In this document: positions 15,923-26,388 of the stretch, in pieces
How the letters are laid out: every line of letters starts with the position of its first letter
Numbering within the stretch: position 1 is the first letter of the stretch
DNA from: Acidovorax sp. Root219
GTDB lineage: Bacteria > Pseudomonadota > Gammaproteobacteria > Burkholderiales > Burkholderiaceae_C
Assembly: GCF_001428665.1 (NCBI RefSeq)
Contig: NZ_LMIJ01000011.1
Location: forward strand, 127,599-191,598
Direction of reading: 5' to 3'
Length of the DNA stretch: 64,000 nucleotides
The notes under the pieces: model-generated
What the model saw: only the letters and a program-made list of their open reading frames with translations
What the model was told of the DNA's origin: nothing
Databases searched by the model: none
Program-made: the position numbers and the translations under genes

Positions 15923-17521
15923 GTGCAATCAGAAAACAAGAATGCTTGGACGCTCTCCCGCCGACTCGCGATGCTGAATGCCGTGTTAATAGGTCTGATA
16001 GCCATCGTTGCCTGCACTGTATGGATCATGATGTCCCGGGCGAAGCAGTCGGCGCAGGGGATTTTGGGGGTCAATGTGCCGCAGCTCCAAACGATTGCCG
16101 AACTTGAGCTAAACGTTACGCGAACGTCCCTGCAGCTGCGTCATGCCATTCTCGCTCGCAACCCGCAAGAGCTCCAAACCACGCTCGAGGACATCGGCGC
16201 GAAGAAGACACTGCTGACTACTCGACTGGAAGAACTGGGTCGCTCGATGGTTGAAGAGGAGGGTCGCCGGGCCTTTGCTCCTCTCCCAGGACTGATGACC
16301 GAGTTCTGGACCGTGGGTACGCAAAACGTCCAGCTGATCCAGGAAGGAAAAAAAGACGAGGCCTTCGCCTTTTTGGTGGACAAGACCATCCCGGCGCGCA
16401 ACCGTCTGCTCGTCCCCCTTGCGCTGGAGAAAGAGCGCCAGGCTAAACGACTGTCATCCCGCATCGACGACATTAACCGACAAGCTAGCGCTGGGCGTGA
16501 TCTGATGATCGCCGCTGTGATGGTTCTTGGCTTGTCGTTGCTGGGCTTGGCCGCCTATTTGCGCAAAGCTGTGGTGCTGCGATTGGGAGGCGAGCCAGAT
16601 GATCTACAGCGTGCCGCCCAGGCGGTAGCGCGAGGGGACCTGGCAACCACCATCCCTCTGCGCAAGGCAGACGAGTCCAGCGTCATGTTTTCCTTGCGTG
16701 AAATGCAGCAAAACCTGTCCAGGGTCGTCAGCGGAGTGAGGCATAACGCCGATTCGGTCGCTTCAGCCAGTTCACAAATTGCGTCAGGTAACAACGACCT
16801 CAGTGCACGTACGGAACAGCAAGCGTCGGCACTCGAGCAAACCGCGGCATCGATGGAGGAACTGGGCTCGACGGTGCGGCACAACGCAGACAACGCGGCG
16901 CAGGCGAATCAATTGGCGCTCAAGGCATCCGAAGTGGCGTTGAAGGGCGGCGACGTCGTTGCGCAGGTTGTCACCACCATGGCTGGAATCAACGACAGCA
17001 GCAAAAAGATCGCCGACATCCTAAGTGTGATCGACGCAATCGCGTTCCAGACCAACATCCTTGCGTTGAACGCCGCCGTGGAAGCTGCTCGCGCTGGCGA
17101 GCAAGGCCGAGGATTCGCGGTCGTAGCGTCAGAGGTCAGGGGACTGGCCCAACGCAGCGCTGACGCGGCCAAGGAAATCAAAGAGCTCATCAACACCAGT
17201 GTTTCGCGCGTAGAGCAAGGTAGTGGGCTAGTGGACAGGGCGGGTGAGACCATGAAAGAAGTCGTCAGCTCGATTCAACGCGTCGCGGACATCGTCGCCG
17301 AGATCAGTGCCGCCAGCCGCGAGCAAAGTGCTGGATTAAGCCAGGTAGGTGAAGCGGTCACTCAGCTCGACCAGACAACCCAGCAGAACGCCGCGCTGGT
17401 CGAAGAAATGTCTGCAGCTGCAAGCAGTCTTCATGGACAGGCCCAGGAACTCGTGTCGGCTGTATCGGTATTTAAGGTCGACCAGCATGACACAAACACG
17501 ATGCATCCGCGTTTGCGGTAA
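15923..17521 (+). CDS. Methyl-accepting chemotaxis protein
   Basis: The frame is open from 15881, but GTG at 15923 has a GGAGACAACA ribosome site at good spacing, giving 532 residues. It has TM1 ([20 protein letters not shown]), a periplasmic four-helix-bundle sensor (about residues 35-195), TM2 ([19 protein letters not shown]) and HAMP. The long cytoplasmic coiled coil carries the receptor tip sequence [20 protein letters not shown] and the usual [16 protein letters not shown] continuation. There is no C-terminal NWETF pentapeptide. It transmits ligand occupancy to CheA/CheW. The ligand cannot be deduced. A second receptor follows 71 bp downstream. Confidence 0.9.
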   Translation: MQSENKNAWTLSRRLAMLNAVLIGLIAIVACTVWIMMSRAKQSAQGILGVNVPQLQTIAELELNVTRTSLQLRHAILARNPQELQTTLEDIGAKKTLLTTRLEELGRSMVEEEGRRAFAPLPGLMTEFWTVGTQNVQLIQEGKKDEAFAFLVDKTIPARNRLLVPLALEKERQAKRLSSRIDDINRQASAGRDLMIAAVMVLGLSLLGLAAYLRKAVVLRLGGEPDDLQRAAQAVARGDLATTIPLRKADESSVMFSLREMQQNLSRVVSGVRHNADSVASASSQIASGNNDLSARTEQQASALEQTAASMEELGSTVRHNADNAAQANQLALKASEVALKGGDVVAQVVTTMAGINDSSKKIADILSVIDAIAFQTNILALNAAVEAARAGEQGRGFAVVASEVRGLAQRSADAAKEIKELINTSVSRVEQGSGLVDRAGETMKEVVSSIQRVADIVAEISAASREQSAGLSQVGEAVTQLDQTTQQNAALVEEMSAAASSLHGQAQELVSAVSVFKVDQHDTNTMHPRLR

Positions 17522-17592
17522 CTCAACCCGTTGCTCGCATTCTCGCCAGCGACACCACGAATACCCCAACCAAATAAATTTCAGGAAAACCC

Positions 17593-19143
17593 ATGCGCAG
17601 GCCTTTCAAAGTCCGAGTTATCTTGACGATTGCGTTCGGGATACTGATCGCTGTCCTTGCTGGAGTGGCTGCGCTGGCGTGGGTAGGCTTGGGCAACAGC
17701 AACGCGTTCATCCAGACTTTGTACGACGACCGGGTTGTACCGATGGGGCAGCTTGCCGAGATCCAGCGGCTCGCGTTGCGCGACCGGATATTGATAACCG
17801 ACGCGGTGCGAAACCCTGACCCCGCCAACATTACCAAACGGGTGCGCGAAGCTGTGGCCAATCGTGAGAAAGCGGGCAAACTCTGGAAAGAATACGCACT
17901 CACTTACCTGACGCCTGATGAGAAGGTCTTGGTAGACCAATACCCTCGCGCAAATGAGCAGTACATCGAGCTTGGCATCAACGTTGCGTTGCGCAAGTTG
18001 CAGGCGGAAGATGTTGCTGGAGCCAATGAGGTCGCAGGCGCACAAATCAGCAAAGCGGCCCCGGTCTACACCGAACTTCTTGAAAATTTGCTGGACCTAC
18101 AGGTGCGCGTTGCCAAGGACATTTATGGCGAATCGCAGTCTTCGTTCGCATCCCTCAAGGTGGTGCTCGCCAGCGTATGCTTGGCGGGCCTTGCGATCGC
18201 AGCCATAGCGGGCTTTGCCATCACTCGCATGCTCACGCGCCAGCTCGGCGCAGAGCCGTATGAGTTGGCTGGCATCTCCAACGAGATCGCCGCCGGAAAC
18301 CTGGCCCAGTCCCATGTGCGCGCGGCGCCGCCCGGAAGCGTCATGGACGCGATGCAAAGGATGCGTATCTCGCTATCGGATGTGGTGAGCACAGTGCGTT
18401 CCGGGGTCGATAACGTAGCAAGCGCCAGCCATCAGATCTCGATGGGCAACAACGACCTCAGCGGTCGCACTGAAGAGCAGGCATCGAGCTTGGAGGAGAC
18501 AGCAGCCTCGATGGAGCAGTTGAGCAGCACAGTTCTGAGCAGCGCTGAGAACGCGCGCATGGCGCTGCAATTGGTCGAAAGTGCTTCGGCCGCAGCACTG
18601 GAAGGCGCAACCGTTGTGGAAAGCGTCATGTCCACCATGTCGGATATCGCCACGAGCTCCACCAAGATCTCAGACATCATTTCGGTGATCGACGGCATTG
18701 CTTTTCAGACAAACATTCTCGCCCTCAATGCAGCTGTGGAAGCTGCCCGCGCCGGCGAGCAGGGCAGAGGGTTCGCTGTGGTTGCGACTGAGGTCCGAAC
18801 GTTGGCCCATCGAAGCGCGCAAGCAGCCAAAGAGATCAAGTCCATCATCGATCTTTCGTCTGACGCCGTGCAAACCGGAAGTACAAGGGCGCAAGCGGCC
18901 GGCACAGCCATGGGCTCAATAACTCAGCGTGTTCAGAATGTCTCCTTACTGATTAGTGAGCTGGCCGCGGCTACGAAAGAGCAAGCTGGGGGGATTGGTC
19001 AGGTCAACCAGGCGATATCCGCGATCGATCAGGTTACTCAGGCCAATGCTGCTTTGGTAGAGGAGGCCGCTGCTGCCGCTGAAAGCCTCAAGCAACAAGC
19101 CATGCGGCTTTCGCAATCGGTAGCTACGTTTCAGCTGGTCTGA
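17593..19143 (+). CDS. Methyl-accepting chemotaxis protein (second of tandem pair)
   Basis: 516 residues starting [20 protein letters not shown], with an AGGAAAA ribosome site. TM1 covers about residues 8-30. A four-helix-bundle sensor domain ([20 protein letters not shown] onward) runs to about 185, then TM2 ([20 protein letters not shown]) and HAMP. The signalling domain has the hairpin tip [20 protein letters not shown]. The sensor has the DDRVxP motif typical of Burkholderiales 4HB_MCP_1 receptors. The signalling halves of the two neighbouring receptors are very similar while the sensor halves differ, as expected for a duplicated pair with different inputs. No cheA/cheW genes are nearby. 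Confidence 0.9.
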   Translation: MRRPFKVRVILTIAFGILIAVLAGVAALAWVGLGNSNAFIQTLYDDRVVPMGQLAEIQRLALRDRILITDAVRNPDPANITKRVREAVANREKAGKLWKEYALTYLTPDEKVLVDQYPRANEQYIELGINVALRKLQAEDVAGANEVAGAQISKAAPVYTELLENLLDLQVRVAKDIYGESQSSFASLKVVLASVCLAGLAIAAIAGFAITRMLTRQLGAEPYELAGISNEIAAGNLAQSHVRAAPPGSVMDAMQRMRISLSDVVSTVRSGVDNVASASHQISMGNNDLSGRTEEQASSLEETAASMEQLSSTVLSSAENARMALQLVESASAAALEGATVVESVMSTMSDIATSSTKISDIISVIDGIAFQTNILALNAAVEAARAGEQGRGFAVVATEVRTLAHRSAQAAKEIKSIIDLSSDAVQTGSTRAQAAGTAMGSITQRVQNVSLLISELAAATKEQAGGIGQVNQAISAIDQVTQANAALVEEAAAAAESLKQQAMRLSQSVATFQLV

Positions 19144-19144
19144 G

Positions 19145-19430
19145 TGCGTGCGCTTGGCACCTGAGCGCCCAGCTTCTCGTCATCAAGGTTGCGCCGGCTC
19201 CTGGGGCGCGCCAACCAAGCGAAGAAGCCGTCTCGCGAGACACCGAGCGCCTCGCACATTAGATCGACCGGCCATGCCCCTCTGTGTTTCGCCACGAAGC
19301 CGAGCTTCACGTCGACTCCTTAGCAAAGTAGGCCTCGGCGTTTTCAAGATGTCGCGCTCCATCTTGAGGTTGGCCACTTCCCTGCGCAGCATGGCTATCT
19401 CGGCGTCCTGGGCCGTCTGCTTACCTTAAG
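19145..19430 (-). pseudogene. IS3-family remnant: end of orfA and start of orfB
   Basis: The minus strand reads the OrfA tail (TAQDAEIAMLRREVANLKME, RDILK) followed, after a one-base deletion in an A-run, by NAEAYFAKEST and stop. The OrfB start VKLGFVAKHRGAWPVDLMCE, ALGVSRDGFFAWLARPRS follows. It is cut at both ends: no DDE residues remain and no terminal repeats were seen. It lies between the chemoreceptor and catalase genes and starts within a few bases of the chemoreceptor stop. Confidence 0.8.
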
Positions 19431-19431
19431 C

Positions 19432-20877
19432 TCAGCGCAGATTCCGGGCCAATCGTTCCAGCGCCTGCTGAACTCCGCGCCCGTAAGCCGGATCGGCAAG
19501 ACTGCAGTTCTCAACATGGCGCAGCTGAACATCTTTGCTAGCACCGGTAAGCGAACGAGCTGTATTCTCAAACAGGCGCCTTTGCTCACTCATGTTCATG
19601 AGGCGGAACAGCGCGCCAGGTTGCGAGTAGTAGTCCTCATCGACTCGATGGTCCCAATTAGTAGAGTCGCCACGAGTTGTCAGCGGGGGCTCCTTCAAAT
19701 GCGGCTGGTCGGACCACTCGCCGGCTCCATTAGGTTGATAGCCTATTGCCCTGCCCTGATTGCCGTCCACTCTCATAGCCCCGTCACGGTGGTAATTGTG
19801 GAAAGGGCACTTGGGTGCGTTTACAGGGATTTGGTGCGCATTCACACCCAGCCGGTAACGCTGCGCGTCGCCGTAACTAAACAAACGTCCTTGCAGCATC
19901 TTGTCAGGAGAGAACCCGATGCCGGGCACTACGTTTGCGGGCGAGAATGCCGACTGCTCTACCTCCGCAAAGTAGTTTTCAGGATTTCGATTCAGTTCCA
20001 ACACGCCCACATCAATCAAAGGGTAGCTCTTGTGTGGCCAGACTTTGGTGAGGTCAAAGGGATTGAAATCGCACTCGTTAGCATGTTCTTCTGTCATCAG
20101 TTGAACGGCGAGCTTCCAACGCGGATAGTCACCGCGTTCGATAGCGGCGATGAGGTCGCGCTGAGAGCTTTCACGATCCTTAGCCACGATATTCTCAGCT
20201 TCCTCGTCGCTGAGATTCCGGATGCCCTGAAGGCTCTTGAGGTGAAACTTGACCCACGTGCGTTCATTTGCTGCATTTATGAAGCTGAACGTGTGACTGC
20301 CAAATCCGTGCATGAACCGATAACCGTCAGGCAGTCCGCGATCACCCATGACATAGGTGATCTGATGAAGCGCCTCCGGAAGTAGCGTCCAAAAATCCCA
20401 ATTGTTTTGTGCACTTCGCAGATTGCTTCGTGGATCGCGCTTGACTGCGTGGTTCAGATCAGGAAACCGTAGAGGGTCGCGCAGGAAGAACACGGGAGTG
20501 TTGTTTCCGACTAAGTCCCAGTTACCTTCTTCACTATAGAACTTGACCGCGAACCCCCGAATGTCCCTTTCGGCGTCCGCAGCTCCGCGCTCCCCTGCCA
20601 CAGTTGAAAACCGAACAAAGACCTCAGTCTTCTTCCCGATTTTCTCGAACAGTTTCGCCTTCGTGAAGCGACTGATGTCGTGCGTAATTGTAAAATGACC
20701 GTAGGCACCAGAGCCCTTAGCATGCATCCGCCGCTCTGGTATCACCTCTCGATCAAAGTGAGCCAGCTTCTCTAACAACCAAATGTCCTGCAACAGAGCT
20801 GGGCCGCGGGGGCCGGCTGTCTGCGTGTTGGTGTTGTCTACGACCGGGGCTCCATTCACATGACTGATCTGTTGCAT
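19432..20877 (-). CDS. katA: Monofunctional haem catalase
   Basis: 481 residues, the usual length of small-subunit (clade 3) catalases. Active-site elements are present: distal His in [16 protein letters not shown], Asn in [14 protein letters not shown], and the proximal haem-ligand Tyr in [14 protein letters not shown]. The phenylalanine-rich substrate channel and the NADPH-site region are also conserved. It converts hydrogen peroxide to water and oxygen in the cytoplasm. The gene stands alone, with an AT-rich leader and no strong ribosome site (AAATAAAATG). It ends next to an IS3 remnant but is itself complete. The symbol katA is given by family; paralogue naming cannot be settled from sequence alone. 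Confidence 0.92.
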   Translation of the reverse strand: MQQISHVNGAPVVDNTNTQTAGPRGPALLQDIWLLEKLAHFDREVIPERRMHAKGSGAYGHFTITHDISRFTKAKLFEKIGKKTEVFVRFSTVAGERGAADAERDIRGFAVKFYSEEGNWDLVGNNTPVFFLRDPLRFPDLNHAVKRDPRSNLRSAQNNWDFWTLLPEALHQITYVMGDRGLPDGYRFMHGFGSHTFSFINAANERTWVKFHLKSLQGIRNLSDEEAENIVAKDRESSQRDLIAAIERGDYPRWKLAVQLMTEEHANECDFNPFDLTKVWPHKSYPLIDVGVLELNRNPENYFAEVEQSAFSPANVVPGIGFSPDKMLQGRLFSYGDAQRYRLGVNAHQIPVNAPKCPFHNYHRDGAMRVDGNQGRAIGYQPNGAGEWSDQPHLKEPPLTTRGDSTNWDHRVDEDYYSQPGALFRLMNMSEQRRLFENTARSLTGASKDVQLRHVENCSLADPAYGRGVQQALERLARNLR

Positions 20878-20939
20878 TTTATTTATCTAGGTATGTTAGT
20901 TTGACTTAAGCGGAAGGGGGACTGCTATTTAGTTGCCAT

Positions 20940-21091
20940 GTGCTGGGTTGGCTGTATCCGAGCCACAACTTCAATAAGTCCGCTCGCTTGGCGGCACAAC
21001 GCGGCTCAACTTACGTATTGACATGGGCGAGCACCCACGGAGTCACTAGTGGCGCGAGGCTGCCCTTATCTGCATCAACTGATGCGGAGCA
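20940..21091. other. Short intergenic stretch upstream of catalase, no feature recognised
   Basis: The region between the catalase promoter side and the next minus-strand gene holds only non-protein-like open frames. Nothing further could be supported. Confidence 0.3.
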
Positions 21092-21412
21092 TCAGTCGGC
21101 GCTGGGCTGCACAACTCCTTCGCATCGAACATGGTACGGCTGTCGCAATACACTACTTACTGACCCCACCATCTCAATGCATTCCTCTGCACTGCGCAGA
21201 GTTTTTCGCTTTTCTAGATAGTGCAGCTTATAGATCAAGTGTGTATTCGCTTCCTCAACCGAGTGCCACGTTCCATTGCGTCGAAACTCACATATGGAGT
21301 TCCGGAAAGAGAAAAGTAAGCCTTCGATCTCGCCGCGAACCGACACGACAGCCGGCGCGGCAATTGAGGTGTTAGCAGCCAGACACGCCCATATAAGCGC
21401 CAGAGCGACCAC
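21092..21412 (-). CDS. Small exported protein, DUF5329-like
   Basis: 106 residues with a signal peptide (MVALALIWACLAANTSIAAP). The mature part reads VRGEIEGLLFSFRNSICEFR, RNGTWHSVEEANTHLIYKLH, YLEKRKTLRSAEECIEMVGS and a final PYHVRCEGVVQPSAD. The pattern CEFxRNGxW..EA..HL..KL.YL and the C-terminal PYxVRC match the DUF5329 family of small periplasmic proteins with one disulphide-capable cysteine pair. Function unknown. It lies alone in an AT-richer segment. Confidence 0.7.
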   Translation of the reverse strand: MVALALIWACLAANTSIAAPAVVSVRGEIEGLLFSFRNSICEFRRNGTWHSVEEANTHLIYKLHYLEKRKTLRSAEECIEMVGSVSSVLRQPYHVRCEGVVQPSAD

Positions 21413-21533
21413 TCACTCTCAGTCGCCCCAGTGAGGAGCGCGGTTGCGCATTGCCACCAATTGGCACGACGCCGCACTCCTCCGCAGAGCAAACAGTTGT
21501 AGCAATGCTGTGCATCGGTTGCACGGCTCAAGG

Positions 21534-21902
21534 CTAGTTCTTTTCGCCGGAGGAAATCTGTCCGGCTTTTACAGCGGCCTTCGTCTCAGCCTTAACATCC
21601 GAACGGTCGCGACCGTTGGCGGTTGGCTTGATCCGTCCGTCGAGTGGATGAGCCTCGCCTCCGCGCGCGATCTCACCAGTTTGCTTCGCTGATGCAGTTT
21701 CGGCTTTGCGGTCCGCCCGGGTCTTTCCTGTGCTCAGTTTAGGCTGCTGGTTAGTGCTCTCTCCTCGTGGAATGCTCCCTGCAGCATTGGCAGCCTTGGT
21801 TTCAGCTTTTACTTGCTCACGCGAAACGGTTTGGGCATTTGCCGACAGGGCACTGAATGCCAGCGTGAAGACAGCGACGGGGATGGTGATGGTGGTGTTC
21901 AT
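21534..21902 (-). CDS. Small exported protein, DUF4148-like
   Basis: From the ATG at 21902 the product is 122 residues. MNTTITIPVAVFTLAFSALS followed by ANAQ is a signal peptide. The mature chain has two similar units, TVSREQVKAETKAANAAGSI and DRSDVKAETKAAVKAGQISS, each ending near a GE pair. This resembles the DUF4148 family of small secreted Burkholderiales proteins, where SREQVKAET is the common motif. It is highly polar, Ala/Lys/Thr-rich and probably disordered. The open frame upstream to 22037 is unlikely to be translated. Confidence 0.65.
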   Translation of the reverse strand: MNTTITIPVAVFTLAFSALSANAQTVSREQVKAETKAANAAGSIPRGESTNQQPKLSTGKTRADRKAETASAKQTGEIARGGEAHPLDGRIKPTANGRDRSDVKAETKAAVKAGQISSGEKN

Positions 21903-22322
21903 GGCTTGGTTTCTCCGATTACTTAAGGATGGATAGGAATTGAAGATCTGCGTGTTGTTGCTCGAACCCACCGGCATCATCAGCACGCCAGAGTTAGCGC
22001 ACTGCAGCGTTCGGTCATCCAATCCAACAACTAACAAACCCCAAAATGACGCTTACTTCTTTGGCGCCACGCCTGTTCTAAGCGCAAGCAAACTATGCGT
22101 GATAGCACTTCGGAACGCACTGATGAAGTTTGCGGTGAACCGACTGAAAGCGCTGCAAAGAGATGAACTGCAAGAAGACAGTTTCCGTCAGAACGCTCAA
22201 TGCATCGAACTCATCTGGGTCATGGCAACAATAAATTCGGTTCAACACTTGTCCCCGCTTTTTCCATCGCAACGAAATCCACGTGGTTTGAAAAAAGCTG
22301 GCACTGCAGGGTCACATTGGAC

Positions 22323-22550
22323 TCAGCTCTGTAGCATGGTGTCGCCGCTGCAAGAGTGACCCGACGTTGAAATCAGCGTCTTGCAACTGGGGCAGATGTA
22401 TAATACTAGGTCAATGGACTCGCTGAAGATATCTTTCACAACTTGTAGACTGCAGAGTCGCTGCCATCCTTCTATTGCCTTAGGGGTTCCGAAGCAATCA
22501 TCGCCGCAGAGATCGAAACACTGGCGATGGAGCACCTCCCCGCCGTGCAT
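22323..22550 (-). CDS. Small cysteine-rich protein, hypothetical
   Basis: 75 residues: MHGGEVLHRQCFDLCGDDCF at the start, then WQRLCSLQVVKDIFSESIDL and YICPSCKTLISTSGHSC. Seven cysteines, including a CPSC zinc-ribbon-like pair, and sensible hydrophobic spacing make it more protein-like than the neighbouring frames. There is no ribosome site upstream of the ATG, which directly follows a TAG, so expression is doubtful. No family was recognised. Confidence 0.35.
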   Translation of the reverse strand: MHGGEVLHRQCFDLCGDDCFGTPKAIEGWQRLCSLQVVKDIFSESIDLVLYICPSCKTLISTSGHSCSGDTMLQS

Positions 22551-22554
22551 CTAG

Positions 22555-22857
22555 GATTGGTACAGCACGTCTGGCGCCTTTAGGCGCTTGAGAATTCTCA
22601 ACCAATTCGGGCTACGCACCTTCGCCTGCACAAGGCTGACCCCGGAAACTCCATTCGCGCGTGAATAGGCACGTATTCAACGTGGCGCACGATGTGATGA
22701 AGCATTGCGCTGCAACTTCGATGGAAATCTCAGAGGCTTAGCGATGTTTTCCATGAGGCGACAGCCAAGCCTACGGTTGCGAGCGACGAGTGAAGTTAAA
22801 CGTAGATGTCTGTACCGCCCCGGTTCACCATAACTCCGGCCATGCGCCCAGCGGTTC
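22555..22857. other. Intergenic region, no gene seen
   Basis: About 300 bp. No protein-like frame, repeat or hairpin with a T-run was recognised on either strand. The stretch 21903-22322 likewise holds only the promoter side of the DUF4148-like gene and non-coding-looking frames. Confidence 0.4.
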
Positions 22858-24471
22858 TTAGAGAAGTGATTCCGGAATAACTATCGACTGGATGAAGAGT
22901 CGCAAGCGAGTCCAAGGGTCAGCTCCGGGCTCGCTGTCGACCACGATGGTTTGCTGCTCCGAGTTCGTGTGAATCCACTGCAACTCATCTTCGCTGTGCC
23001 CTTTCAGCGCGACCTGGTACGACGCCTCACGCTGAAGAAGCTGCAGTAGGTCAAAAGCTTCGACAGCGAGCGCCGGGCTGTTGATAAAAATGCCGAACTC
23101 GGTGTTGAGTGCCTCAGACCTCGGATCGAAGTTTGCCGACCCGATAAACAGTCGCTCCCGGTCGATGATGGTCGCTTTACTGTGCAGGCGCAACGGCGTT
23201 CCAGAGATCTCGCCAGGCATGAGAATTTTCTGACCCAATGAGGGATGCAGCTCGAAGATCGTCAAGCCGGATCGCAGCATCCTATCTCGGTAGCGCCGAT
23301 AGCCGGTATGAACCACTTGCTCGTCTGATGCAGCCAACGAATTGGTTAGCAGGCTGATCTTTACTCCCCGGGCGATGTTGACGCGCGCCCCCTCCAGTGC
23401 AATCGTGTCCGGAACCAGATAAGGAGAGGCGATTGCGATTTCAGAATGGGCTTTTTGGAATTCTGATCGCAGAAGTAGGCGATTGTTGTCGAGCAGCGCG
23501 CCGGTTCGAAGTCGCGCGACTTCAGTGTCGCCCCAAGCCTTGGCCGGTGAGTCAGCGAAAGCTTGAGCGTGGCCGTACACCATCTCGACTCGACCTGCGG
23601 CGAGTTGTGTATCGGGCGCTGATCGACCTTGGCGATCGACACTTGAGACAAGCCTGAGATCGGGTCGCTTTGTAGCGTTAAGCCGTATGTCTAGATTCTG
23701 GCGCAACACTTCCTGCGTCTGTTCTGGAAGCTGGACCGAGCGAAGTGTCCGCACCTGCGGCGAGTTCCAGTATTCATCGAAGAGACTGCCCATTTGAGAT
23801 ACTACTGGCCCGGCGATCAGAACGTCGAAATCAAAAAAGTTGAACTTCAAGCTGCGCAGAAAGTACTCGTCACCAAGATTGCGGCCACCAGCGATTGCCA
23901 AGGCCCCGTCGACCACAAACATCTTGTTGTGCATCCGACGGTTTAACCGTGCGAAGTCGAACAGTGCACCTGCAATTCGCTTACCGACTCCACCACGTGT
24001 GGGAAATGGATTGAAAAGTCGCACCTCAACGTTGCGATCGCACTCGAGTCCGTGAAGTACCGGCTCTAGCCCATCGGTGTAGAGATCGTCGAGCAGAAGC
24101 CGCACGCGTATGCCGCGCTTTGCGGCATCTCGCAGCTCACGCATGACGAGCCGGCCTGTTATGTCGTCGTGCAGATGGTAGTACTGCATGTCTATCGATC
24201 TTTCGGCCTTACGCATGAGTTCGAGTCGCAAGTCGAGAGCCGCGGGGCCTAGCAGCATGCGAAAGCCGCTCTGTCCCGGCTCTGCATCTCGCATCGACGC
24301 CTCCGCCACCTGCTCGAGCATTGCTGTAGCGGGGCTTTCAGCAATCATGGCCGTGCTGTAAGTCCGAGGGCCTTCCGCCGGAAGCGTCGAGCAGCCAGGT
24401 AGCGCCAACACAATTAACGCGGTCGTGCAAGCATAGCGCAACAGTCGCTCAATGTAGGACACGTAACTCAT
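22858..24471 (-). CDS. Phospholipase D-family protein (cardiolipin synthase C type)
   Basis: 537 residues with a lipoprotein-like N-terminus (YACTTALIVLALPGCSTLP, lipobox cysteine near residue 27). Two HKD motifs are present: RMHNKMFVVDGALAIAGGRN (about residue 187) and RLHSKATIIDRERLFIGSAN (about 425). The N-terminal ERSIDMQYYHLHDDITG is typical of the YmdC/ClsC branch, which transfers phosphatidyl groups to make cardiolipin. The two HKD motifs form one active site through a phospho-His intermediate. A membrane-bound phospholipid-modifying enzyme is likely. The pirin gene lies upstream on the same strand, about 190 bp away, so they may be co-transcribed. Confidence 0.88.
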   Translation of the reverse strand: MSYVSYIERLLRYACTTALIVLALPGCSTLPAEGPRTYSTAMIAESPATAMLEQVAEASMRDAEPGQSGFRMLLGPAALDLRLELMRKAERSIDMQYYHLHDDITGRLVMRELRDAAKRGIRVRLLLDDLYTDGLEPVLHGLECDRNVEVRLFNPFPTRGGVGKRIAGALFDFARLNRRMHNKMFVVDGALAIAGGRNLGDEYFLRSLKFNFFDFDVLIAGPVVSQMGSLFDEYWNSPQVRTLRSVQLPEQTQEVLRQNLDIRLNATKRPDLRLVSSVDRQGRSAPDTQLAAGRVEMVYGHAQAFADSPAKAWGDTEVARLRTGALLDNNRLLLRSEFQKAHSEIAIASPYLVPDTIALEGARVNIARGVKISLLTNSLAASDEQVVHTGYRRYRDRMLRSGLTIFELHPSLGQKILMPGEISGTPLRLHSKATIIDRERLFIGSANFDPRSEALNTEFGIFINSPALAVEAFDLLQLLQREASYQVALKGHSEDELQWIHTNSEQQTIVVDSEPGADPWTRLRLFIQSIVIPESLL

Positions 24472-24663
24472 GATCGAACTCCTAAGATATCAATACTGAC
24501 CGGCGAAATGGGTTCTTCTCCATGGGAAGCCAGATCGTCCACACTCGCGGTCTCGGTTGATCAAAAAAGCGACTCAGAATCTGCTCATCGATTAAATGAA
24601 ATGGCGATGGGACCGGATGCGCAGCTGAGGGTCGCGACATGCCTCCCCACAGAAGCTGTTTCC

Positions 24664-25566
24664 TCAATCTGAGAAGATTGGGATTGAGCCACCAGGACCT
24701 CGGCGGTCACCTGAATCAACTAGGAGCTTTCTCAAACGCGCTATATTGGCCTCACCCGTAGCAAGCGAGTCTGACGAGGTGTGCACGGAATATCGTCCCA
24801 GGTAAAGTTCATGCGGATGGGGCCTAGCAGACCCAATCACAAACACCGCGTCCGATTCAAAACTTGCACGCAAGCTGATTGGTTCATTCGACTCCTCAAA
24901 GATGACCATTTCGCCTGTTTTCACTTGAGTCTCACCGGCCAAGGAGCCGTTTGCGACGGCAATCCAAGCGAGCGATTCAACCGACGGAGGAGTGAATGTC
25001 CACTCCATGCCGGCAGCCAATCTGACGAGTAGGTACGTAACACCTTGGGGAGCACGTGCCGGGCTCCGGGCCCCCTCATAGCGTCCGAGAATCACATGAG
25101 CCGGGCCGACCGTTGGAACGGAAGCGGCCTCAACATATTGACTGTCGACAGACTCATGTTCGAGCTCCGGAGCCAAGGCTATCCATAGCTGAAAGCCTTT
25201 TGCTCTCGGGGTGGTGCCTGCTGAGAGCTCTTGGCCGTGCCACACCCCATTGCCTGCGCGCATCCACTCAAAACCGCCAAAGCCGATATATCCAGTCCCG
25301 TCTGCGTCATCGTCGAATCGTAAGTTTCCCTCGGTGATTACTGTGATGGTTGCGAGTCCAGAATGGGGATGAATAGGGAACTTGACTTGCGCGTCGTGAA
25401 AGTCGACGTCAAACATGTCAAGGAATACAAAAGGCTTCAGCATCTGGCCGAGGTCTGCAGGGCTCATCAATCGGGTCACCTTCCCGTGTCTAATCCCGTT
25501 CGTTCGGAGGGCTACGCGACGTGTGCGGTAGGTGGCAGAAGGTAGATGGCTAATGATCGCATTCAT
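24664..25566 (-). CDS. Pirin family protein
   Basis: 300 residues. The bicupin fold is recognisable by the N-terminal metal-binding motif FPIHPHSGLATITVITEG with its paired histidines, GGFEWMRAGNGVWHGQEL (third His and Glu), and FQLWIALAPELEH. The C-terminal cupin ends VFVIGSARPHPHELYLGRYS. Bacterial pirins bind Fe or other metals; some have quercetinase activity or act as redox-responsive partners. The gene starts just inside an AT-richer region and precedes the phospholipase-D gene. No lesion was seen. The exact substrate is unknown. Confidence 0.9.
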   Translation of the reverse strand: MNAIISHLPSATYRTRRVALRTNGIRHGKVTRLMSPADLGQMLKPFVFLDMFDVDFHDAQVKFPIHPHSGLATITVITEGNLRFDDDADGTGYIGFGGFEWMRAGNGVWHGQELSAGTTPRAKGFQLWIALAPELEHESVDSQYVEAASVPTVGPAHVILGRYEGARSPARAPQGVTYLLVRLAAGMEWTFTPPSVESLAWIAVANGSLAGETQVKTGEMVIFEESNEPISLRASFESDAVFVIGSARPHPHELYLGRYSVHTSSDSLATGEANIARLRKLLVDSGDRRGPGGSIPIFSD

Positions 25567-26388
25567 AAATTCACCATTTGTCTATCGCGGCATCAATGAC
25601 GATGGCGCGGTCTGTTTTGCACATAGCTGCCTCCCTCTGCAAGCCAACAGCATGTCGCGATGTATCTGGGGGATTCTCTACACCGCTCCGCCTTTTTGAA
25701 TTGATGATGGAGAAACTTCCGAAGCTCGTAACACAGAAAAGAGGAGATGGGTTAAAACGACTTCTGCCTAGACCTATCCATCTAGCAAGTGTTCGACAGC
25801 GATTGCTGCTTCGGATGCTTTCGCGAAAACTCATACTTCATGCGACGTATGTTGCCGAGAAGAGCGGAGCCCGTCACTGTCCAATCGTGCGCGCAGCAGT
25901 TCAAAAGAATTACTGCTGATCGCCGATTTCATTTGCGCAGGGCAGTCCAGAGATGTCGTCTCCAACAAGACTCAAACAATGGGCGTAAGCTTCGCGAGCA
26001 GACCTTCACAAGGGAATCCGAAAAAGATTCGCACCAGATGCAGAGGCGTAAGCTGTGAATCCAGTGGCCTATCCTCAGGACGATATGGACGTACGGCGAT
26101 ACCTGAGCGGGGGTGCCCTATGAGATCCGATAGATATCCGGACTAAGCTGTCAAGGCCTCACAGCAGATTTCTCAAATAAAGAGTTGCGAAGCCGTCCTC
26201 TGGAGTTGATTCCGACCCGCCGATGCAAAGCAGTCCCAAAGCTACGACCCAACCACTCACTGTTGATGTGGCACAGCCCAGTTAACGCGACAACCGGTGA
26301 TTGCTTTTCTCATCGCCGAGACCCTCTTCACGCCGCACATGTGAAGCCGATAACACTGCGGAGATCAATACCTTCTCAGGGCCATCGA
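25567..26388. other. Long non-coding-looking stretch (~820 bp)
   Basis: Open frames of up to 113 codons exist on both strands, but none has protein-like composition together with a ribosome site. No IS ends, tandem repeats or tRNA-like elements were recognised. It probably contains the pirin promoter plus decayed DNA. Confidence 0.4.

Noticed and set aside
24482-24667. 61-codon minus-strand frame between pirin and phospholipase D genes
   Set aside because: Starts only from TTG overlapping the pirin stop and has no recognisable character.
25571-26388. Several frames of 70-113 codons
   Set aside because: No ribosome sites, and codon use not protein-like; called non-coding.
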